This document shows positions 57,172 through 64,000 of a DNA stretch of 64,000 nt, piece after piece. The notes beneath the pieces are model-generated. The model saw nothing but the letters and a program-made list of their open reading frames with translations. It was not told where the DNA came from and ran no database searches. How positions within the stretch are numbered: position 1 is the first letter of the stretch; each line of letters begins with the position of its first letter. The translations under genes and the position numbers were made by a program. The stretch comes from Cantharellus purpuraceus. Lineage: Eukaryota; Basidiomycota; Agaricomycetes; Cantharellales; Hydnaceae. Where the stretch lies: contig JALBUN010000030.1 of the NCBI GenBank assembly GCA_025174535.1, positions 1-64,000 of the forward strand, read 5' to 3'.

Positions 57172-57592
57172 ATGGGACAGATGGCACTACTCATGGCAAA
57201 GAATACGAGGTGCCGTAAACTCATATCATGCGCGTCACCTGTGAGGGGTTCAGCCGATGCCAGAGCAGGTAGCGGTCATTTGCAATCCTCATGGAGGATG
57301 CCTCAACTTCTTGCGGGATAGTGTATTGATGGGTTCACAGCACCGCCCTTTGGAATCTTTCATCATCTTACAATGAAGGAATGGATTGTAATGGATGAGC
57401 TTCACCACATCAAGGCATCCACGCTTCGTCTCAACGGGCTCCATGACAAGGTTCAGGATATAGTCCGTCACTCACCTTTGACTTGATGCCTTGAGTCAAA
57501 TAGATCAAATTTGTCTAGTCATGTCACATAGCCATGCACCATCACAAAGAAAGGGGGCTTTTCCTTAAGGTTGTGGGCGGCTTTTGACAGCG
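57172..57592 (+). pseudogene. 3' fragment of the S33 hydrolase relic
   Basis: A duplicate of the 3' part of the relic at 52408-52821. It retains MPEQ-like, TMKEWIVMDELHHIK and GLHDKVQDIV-like stretches in broken frames. No catalytic Ser region. Confidence 0.85.
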
Positions 57593-58097
57593 TAGCTGAC
57601 GACTTGGCTAATTCTGTACATCAATTTCAAAGGCCAAGATAGACAATGCAAGTTGAGCTGACACCCTTTATCCTTCTTGATACATGCAGTACGTATTCTT
57701 GTTTAGGCAGGCATACCTATAAGCAACTGGCGATTGTTTCGTTTTGTAGTGTCCTCAAGCCTTTAATTGATATGGCTATCGTCTTCGGACTGTGTTATCT
57801 ATTGGATCGCACTGCCGAAGAAACCACCGAAGGACCCCATTTCATCCCACCCATTGCCATGACAGATCTCACCAACACCACCTTCATCTCCTAATGTGCT
57901 CGAACATCCGCAACTTCCCATTATCCACCACAGCTCATCCACACAATCGCCGCGACTGTCTCGACCAGAATAGAAGTGCCTGCCCAGATTCACTATCGTG
58001 CTGATGCCTAGGAAGGTTCTAGGTGTTCAAAAAAAAACAGGAAAGGGACTTGTAGGAACTGACGGCGGCAGCTACGGCACACATTATGTGAAGGATC

Positions 58098-58316
58098 TGT
58101 TGGATTATCAAGATCGACGAAGACGAAACATTGGAACCACAAAACACAACGACCACAAACATACACATATAAGGGCCGTGCGTATGACCCCTTTTTATGT
58201 TTCAGTGCAACAAAATATAAGCATCGTATTACTATACTAGCCACTTCAGTTGTTTGCTCCCCGCACAACTGAAGTTTCATATTCAAAAGCCTTTCTCTCG
58301 CATCCCATAATCATCA
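58098..58316. mobile_element. Probable solo LTR, 219 bp, 5-bp target duplication
   Basis: The element begins TGTTGGATTATCAAG and ends ATAATCATCA, the TG...CA ends of LTRs. It is flanked by GGATC at 58093-58097 and 58317-58321. The equivalent site in duplication I (53324-53328) has a single GGATC, i.e. the empty site. Inside are a TATA-like 'acatataagg' and a perfect 11-bp hairpin ACTTCAGTTGT (58243-58253) / ACAACTGAAGT (58265-58275). A 5-bp target duplication and TGTTGG start fit Copia-type LTRs. Confidence 0.75.
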
Positions 58317-58933
58317 GGATCCGCGTCGGGTTTTTAATTGCATGCACGAGTGATTCCGGGTTCATGTTTGTTATGTGTGCCCAGGGATATAATATATCCG
58401 ACGTATCGTTCGTTGCCTAGTATTCCCGGCACGGATGTAAAGGACCCCGATGCAACTATCATTGCTTTCACCGTAGTCTCTGTTGGATTATCAAGTCCGA
58501 CGAAGACGAGGAAAATGTCATAGCCATCGGCATATTCAAAATCGAACAAGAGGTTCTACTGATGAGATTGGAACGCGAAGGGAAGGCTATCAAGTAGTAT
58601 ACAGAAACTATGGAACTCAGTCAAAATATTTAAGAAATGAGTCGGTACGTACACTTCAGTTGGCTGCGTGGAGAAAACAGCTGAAGTGTCTATAGACGTC
58701 GTATAAACTTTACATGTTATCAAAGCTCACAGAGACAAGAGGCGTGTACCAGACCATTATTTGTACTCATGGTCTTAGGTGGTGCTTGATAATCCAATAA
58801 TCATTCCTAGAAAGTCACGGCAACAACTGCCGATCGCCACGTGTACATATGCACCTACTTGCGGTTAATACTTCCATCGATGGGGTCGCGCAAATGCTGA
58901 AGCGTTAAAAGTAGCCGATGAGCCAACATGACT

Positions 58934-60154
58934 TCAAGTCGCTAGCTGCCTCTCCATCGAAGCCTGCCACCCAAGCCTATGCGTGGCCTCGTCGGAGAGT
59001 CTCCAGACTTCATCTTCAGAGAAGATGTCCTGGCAATAAAAGCGCAGGTGCCGGCGGAAATGTTCATATCGAGAAAACATTTTGAGGCAGCCCGCCGGAC
59101 ATGTCAGCCCAACCACTGGCTTGTTTTTTTGCCTTACCCCCTGCACCTTTTCCTCCTCACGGTGTTGCAAAGGAGCATGGAATGATACCCAGTGCCTCTG
59201 AAAGTTGCGGGAGATGAGGCGACCGCAGACCTGGCCGTTGGCGTCGACAACACCACATTTTCGGATTTTGGGAGAGCGTTGGCGTCTTTTTGAGGATTTT
59301 TTCCTCGATGGGGGTGCTTCCGTCATGTCCTGGGTGGGATAACGCGCCGCTGATGCAGCCGGTGCCGGCTGTGATGTCGACGCTACCGGCCATGGCCCTG
59401 GGGTCGGTGCATCCCTCCATGAGGAGGCTGATGATGACGCAGCTGGGTATCCACCCTGCTGCGCATATCCAGCATTCGCTGGCTGTGGGGGTGTCATGGA
59501 GTTCCACGTCATCCCCTGGTCGTGAACAAGTTGATATGTTGTTATGGTGGACCTGTATGCTGTGTCAATGCCACTCTGAGCCCTTGTCATGTCAAAGTCA
59601 CTCACTGTCCACCATCTGGATTGTATGGTACGAGCTGTGTGTGGCCACATTCCACACACTGAGGCTGACTGGGGGCAACAGGTGGAAAATGACCCGTTGG
59701 TGGGTATCTTCCATATGCTGCCCCCCCTCCCGTCCCCCATCCCGTGTCCTGGGCAATTCTTGTCTGGCCCAGGCACGGGTCAGGTCCTTGCACCGGAGCA
59801 TTAGATAATGCATCCGGCGATGGCTCCGGGGTGGGGAGCATGACGCTGATATGCAATGTAAGGGCTCTCTACTAATGTATGTGTGGTTTTGCAACACTCA
59901 CGGAGAAGTCTGGTCTATGCTCGTGGAGGCCGGGGTGATGCCCACCCCCTGTGTGCCAAGTGTGTTCAGTTGGAGGTCGGCCGCAACAAACCTGGTGAGC
60001 TCCAACATGAAGTCCTCCTGTGTTACTTTGTCAATGCCATGCATGAAGAAAGCATCGCTGGAGAACTCACTGGCAGTTCTGGTAGGTCAAAGCCAGCATC
60101 ATTGAGCTCGGTGTGAGCATCAAATGTAAAGGAGGAGGAGTTGGCTAGAGACAT
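58934..60154 (-). CDS. Zinc-finger protein, copy II
   Basis: Duplicate of the gene at 53941-55167 with the same four-exon layout and start MSLANSSS (ATG at 60154-60152). Both zinc-binding modules and the basic linker (RKKSSKRRQRSPKIRK) are unchanged, and the last ~110 residues appear identical. Differences cluster in exon 3 and the linker: ALSNAPVQG replaces ALVGTNAPVQE through a 6-bp in-frame indel, GMTWNSMTPP replaces RMAWNSTTPP, and a few other substitutions occur. Stop TGA at 58936-58934. Intact. Confidence 0.75.
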
Positions 60155-61860
60155 GTTGTTGAAGAGACAAAGCTGTTTGTTGGGAGTGTCCTTGCAGCAG
60201 GTGACCGTTTATATGCCGCAGTCTTGCTTCATAGGTCGGTTTGCTATGTGTGCATTCTTATCAGATGCGGTGTGCAATGTCTCACAACGTGGTGAACGCG
60301 TGGAAACCTTCTCTTGGGCGGCAGAACTCCCAGATCTGCATTCATCAGCATATGACTCACTTGATTGGAGCTTCAATACCGTTTGGCATCTTGGATCGGT
60401 ATTGAGTCTGGCAAAAGAGGACTAATCTAGCAAATGCTGCTGGAAACTTGTAGGAGCTAATTTTATCCAATCTAATCATCCGAAGCGATGCATCACCCGA
60501 TATGAGAACTGTATATAGCAGAATGGCATATGGCAGTTCACTCTTCGGTGGCACAGTACTATCGAGAACAAAGGAAGGGTGCAATGGTGCTCACACAATG
60601 TGATATCGAGGTAGTATTGAAATTTGTGCCAACCTTGACTGGCAGTTTGTGGAAGTGAGATGAGTCTGCCCCGCATGGACTGCTTTTGAAATTGTGCCGT
60701 GCGTATCACACCGGGTATTACCTCATGTTATTATACATATTTGGGCGACTCGTTGACAGTCGGGACTTTGCGAAGAAGCTGGCTGAATGCAGTTGAACAA
60801 AGGAGCTTAGCCACGTCGGATATTTACCCCGTGGATCAGTCTCACATAATGTCAAGGTGTTCAATTATGTCCAGAGTGAATATCACGAAACGCAATATTC
60901 TTTGACGACAAATACCACTAAACAATTTGATGCGTTTTGTGATGCTGTGGGCGATCGGTAAGACGTTGCGTCTTCTATCTCACCTCAATAGCCTTGTAGG
61001 TTCAAGAATTTGATACACGACCCACCCGATGAACGATGCGAAGGGGGCTGAGCAGGAGTGCACCTCACATGATCATTCAGAATGCAAATCTACTCCTGAG
61101 CGGGCGCAGCCTCGTCCCCAAGCGAGTGCGTTCAAGGTTTAAATCTACACTCATTATTCTTTCACACCATCATATCCAGAGAAGCTGGCAATTTCGTTAT
61201 GGTTTTCGCCATACTCTATTATCCACAATGAATTGCATCTGGTTCCATCTTTACACTAGGAGATATGCAGGTACGTGTTGGGCATTTGTGGTGTTTGTTC
61301 ATGGCGATGTGTCTGACAGGGCGGACATGTGGGATATGATGTTTTATTTCAATCGAACGACGAGAAAGTGCTGTCTGGGAGATTCACGTAGAGCCCAAAT
61401 CTTCAGGCAACCATCAGTTCAGCATCGGGGATAGAAAACACGACGCGTTGTACAAGTTTTGGACGCCGTTTCCAACAGGGATTGTGAAGCGGCATATGAA
61501 GAGAGTGTGGGGGATATGAGTAGGATCGTGTTGGAGTTGGTGGATCAGCAGCTTGTGAGGGTGGGGGGGTGGCATCTAGGACGGAAGCGATGAAGGCGGT
61601 GGATATACGTGGTTGCTGATGTGCTCATGTTTGCTTGGTCACAAATGTTTAAACGCCAGACGGATGAAACGGCGAAGGCCAAAGAGAACAGGAAAAGCGT
61701 CAAATCACTTGCAAAGAGGGTAATACGTGTCATGGTATCGTGGCTTGTATGTTGGGAATGGTAACAACACCCTGCCCCTATGTTCCCGCTTTCACGAGCC
61801 CCACCTGACGTATCCGCTCCCATGCCAATACTGCTCCAGTTAAAACCCGTACGCAGGACC
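60155..61860. other. 3' part of duplication II and flank
   Basis: Counterpart of 55168-56697. The NATFFD-type remnant at about 60886-61120 has a one-base gain relative to copy I ('accactaaacaattt' versus 'accataaacaattc') and is frameshifted. 61036-61434 is open on the plus strand, but the corresponding frame is not conserved in copy I, so it is not supported as a gene. Confidence 0.4.
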
Positions 61861-64000
61861 TTCTACTCCGTAACAGACGCCTAACTCTGCCTTGCTCACC
61901 AGGCCTATCTCACCTGCGCATATTCGCTGTCCACCAGCAGCACTTATTACAACACGGAATACTGCGTTCGCCCGGGCAATAGCTGTCAAGACGTGCCTCC
62001 TCTCGGCGTTGCAGGGGAATCGGCAAGCGCCAGCGGAAAGCACGCACCCGTCTAATCGACAATACCCCAGCTCACCGCCACACTACCAGCAGCACATTCA
62101 TGGTTGCACCTAACAGCAATCGCCATTTGCACGCCTGACTCTGATGTTGTTCAAAGGAAACCGCAACCTACCCCTTGGCCTTCTGGAGATGAGTTCAGCA
62201 TTCTGCTGGACCGGGCTGACAGATTGTTCATTTACGCCGCAACTGCGATACTATATATTGGCGCGTCTGGGGACTTCGAAAAACGCTTAACGCGCATCAT
62301 ACGTCTGGAGTCTTCAAAGCAAACGGAAGCAATCGATTCGCTATACAATGATATTATGAAGCAGGTGTTCCATTGCGACCTCGAACCTGACGAAGCGTTT
62401 TCGAGATGTGAGACGCTTGCAGCAGTCGTATTTGCAATCTCCTTTGCCTTTGGCCACCATCGCATCCTTGTTGAGAAAGGACAGCGCTTGGGGCCTGGAG
62501 CCATTTCACCCTGTTATTCAGGTGCCCGCTGCTAATAGCAGCCCCGTGTCGATTTTTCACGCCTCATTTCGCGATTTCATAGTTGAACAGTCCCGCTGTA
62601 AGAGACACCTCCTGGATGTCGTCTATGCCCACCGGATGTTAGCTGTCAAGTGTCTCCGATGTTTGAACCAGTCTCTGAAACATAATATTTGCAATTTAAA
62701 TATCGACATGATGTTCTCACCATCCCATATACCCATCGCTATCCATGACAGCCCACGATACTCTTGCGTGCATTGGGCATCACATCTTGTACATGTTCTT
62801 GAAGGAGCTTCAGGACGTAATTCAGTGGACGATGTCCAAGACCTTCTTCTGTTAAAGACCATTTTCTGCACTGATTTGAATGCCTCAGCATCTTGGGAGA
62901 GCTCGAATTGGGTGTAAAGTCCCTTGACAAAGCCAGCGAGGCGATCTCGGTAAGCACCAAGATAGCTGGCCCTAAGAGTATTGATTAATCCATTTCTCAG
63001 GCCTTTTCAAAGAAGCACGGTGGATTTATGGGTATGCCATCACTCCTCCAGGACGGCCGTCGATTCCTCCAGTTCACGTTTGAACCAATTAACCGGCACC
63101 CTCTTGACATTTATCACTCCGCACTCGCGTGGATCCCAAGAAGGTCGCTGATGCGTGAGCGATATGCTGACACATTCGTAGCACCCCTCAAGTACTATAT
63201 GGGTTGTCAGAGTCCTGGGAGCAGGCGTTGCATATCCTGCGACACGATGGCGAAGTGTCATTCAGCTGACAGCAGCCGCGTTGTTTCAGGATCAATGCGC
63301 GGGACGGTTCGAATCTGGAACATTGTGACTGGGGCGGAGGAGGGTGCACACACCGCGATCGGGATGGAGGATCGTCAGATGAAAGATGATCCAGAGGAGG
63401 TAGGTGACGCCACCACCAAGGAGCAAAGGAAGAGAGTCGGCAATTCAGCGGTGTATGCCACTCCCGTTGCTTTCTCACCTGATGGCAGTCGCATCGCCTC
63501 TGGATCAGAAGACTATACAGCTTGAATCTGGACCACTGCGACTTGAGAGCAGCAAGCTGAGCTGAAAGGTCATACCGGCGAGGTGAAGTCTGTGGCCTTC
63601 TCGCACAAGGGTGACTTCATTGTGACTGGATCGTCGGACAAAACAATTCGGGTCTGGAATACGACGACGTACGCAACAGAACTCATGCTGTCAGACCATC
63701 CTCGTGGAGTGATGTCTGTTGCTGTGTCTAAGAACGACAAGTACGTAGTGTCGGATTGGGACAAAACTGTCCGAGTATGGAACGCTGCCACCGGACAGCT
63801 CTCTTGTAAGCTTCTAGGTCCTTTAGATAGAGTAATATCGGTCGCAGTGTCTCTGACTCTCGGCACATTGCATCTACATCATTTGTCGAGCTATGGATCT
63901 GGGATGTAGACGGTGTTATAGGACACGGGGTATCGTCAACAGTGACCGGGGTGACATCTACTCACGTCTTGCACGACAACCCACAAGTCTGCCTTGCCAC
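61861..64000 (+). pseudogene. NACHT/WD40 (STAND, NLR-like) pseudogene, partial
   Basis: Fragments follow the order of fungal NACHT-WD40 proteins. The helical region after the NTPase reads LDRADRLFIYAATAILYI and NDIMKQVFHCDLEPDE, then VSIFHASFRDFIVEQSRC (62550-62596), a ladder-like helical part and WD40 repeats (GTVRIWNIVTGAEEG, AFSPDGSRIASGSEDYTA, FIVTGSSDKTIRVWN). Nonsense codons interrupt the WD40 region: TGA at 63523-63525 where Arg is expected before IWTTAT, and another TGA soon after (about 63544). Frameshifts are needed near 62470 and 63850. No P-loop segment was seen upstream. The relic continues past 64000. Confidence 0.8.

Larger units (their letters stand above)
57172..61743. repeat. 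Tandem segmental duplication, copy II
   Basis: The second copy, about 4.6 kb. Offsets relative to copy I are about 4764 at the start, about 4993 after the solo-LTR site and about 4830 near the end, explained by the two unique insertions and smaller indels. It starts within an S33 relic and ends near 'gtatcgtggcttgtatg'. Confidence 0.92.

Noticed and set aside
1..64000. tRNA, rRNA, CRISPR arrays, bacterial operons
   Set aside because: None seen on scanning; gene structure is eukaryotic throughout. A tRNA covariance-model scan would be needed to exclude an intron-containing tRNA.

Overview
The window is nuclear DNA of a filamentous basidiomycete, most likely an Agaricomycete. Nearly every recognisable gene is cut by many 45-70 nt GT-AG introns, and several families are typical of mushroom-forming fungi: DUF6533 membrane proteins, UstYa-like (DUF3328) proteins, a basidiomycete 7TM protein and a NACHT/WD40 relic. 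Nothing bacterial was seen. Spans run from start codon to stop codon and include introns. Exon joins were inferred by eye from splice signals and reading frame.

Layout. 1-11.64 kb: three tandem ~3.6-4.0 kb units, each with a minus-strand DUF6533 membrane-protein gene. 12.6-19.3 kb: a cytochrome P450 (minus) diverging from an MFS transporter (plus). 19.9-20.8 kb: a SAP-domain protein. 21.1-25.7 kb: two tandem agmatinase-like ureohydrolases with apparent signal peptides, sharing a 9-nt microexon. 26.9-30.4 kb: KISH (KSH1), a secreted GH16 glucanase and an EFM7-like lysine methyltransferase. 31.8-35.5 kb: an OPT oligopeptide transporter. 36.4-37.4 kb: an intronless S33 proline-iminopeptidase-like hydrolase.

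38.3-46.5 kb is the most interesting stretch. It holds three UstYa-like genes, a class I SAM methyltransferase, a But2-C-like membrane protein, a 7TM protein and a 54-residue secreted peptide whose promoter carries CCAAT and TATA boxes. UstYa proteins modify ribosomal peptides in known fungal dikaritin pathways. The arrangement therefore could be a peptide-modifying cluster with its own precursor, helped by the nearby P450, MFS, OPT and peptidase genes. This is inference: no Kex2-spaced core repeats are present, and UstYa homologues are abundant in Agaricomycetes.

46.8-51.6 kb: a GNAT acetyltransferase, an unassigned stretch, a C-terminally truncated GH78-like gene and a CCDC137-like nuclear protein. 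52.0-61.7 kb: decayed copies of the S33 gene and a ~4.3-4.6 kb tandem duplication. Each duplicate carries an intact zinc-finger gene, and the two copies differ by a probable solo LTR and a 173-bp insertion, giving natural occupied/empty site pairs. 61.8-64.0 kb: a NACHT/WD40 pseudogene running off the right edge.
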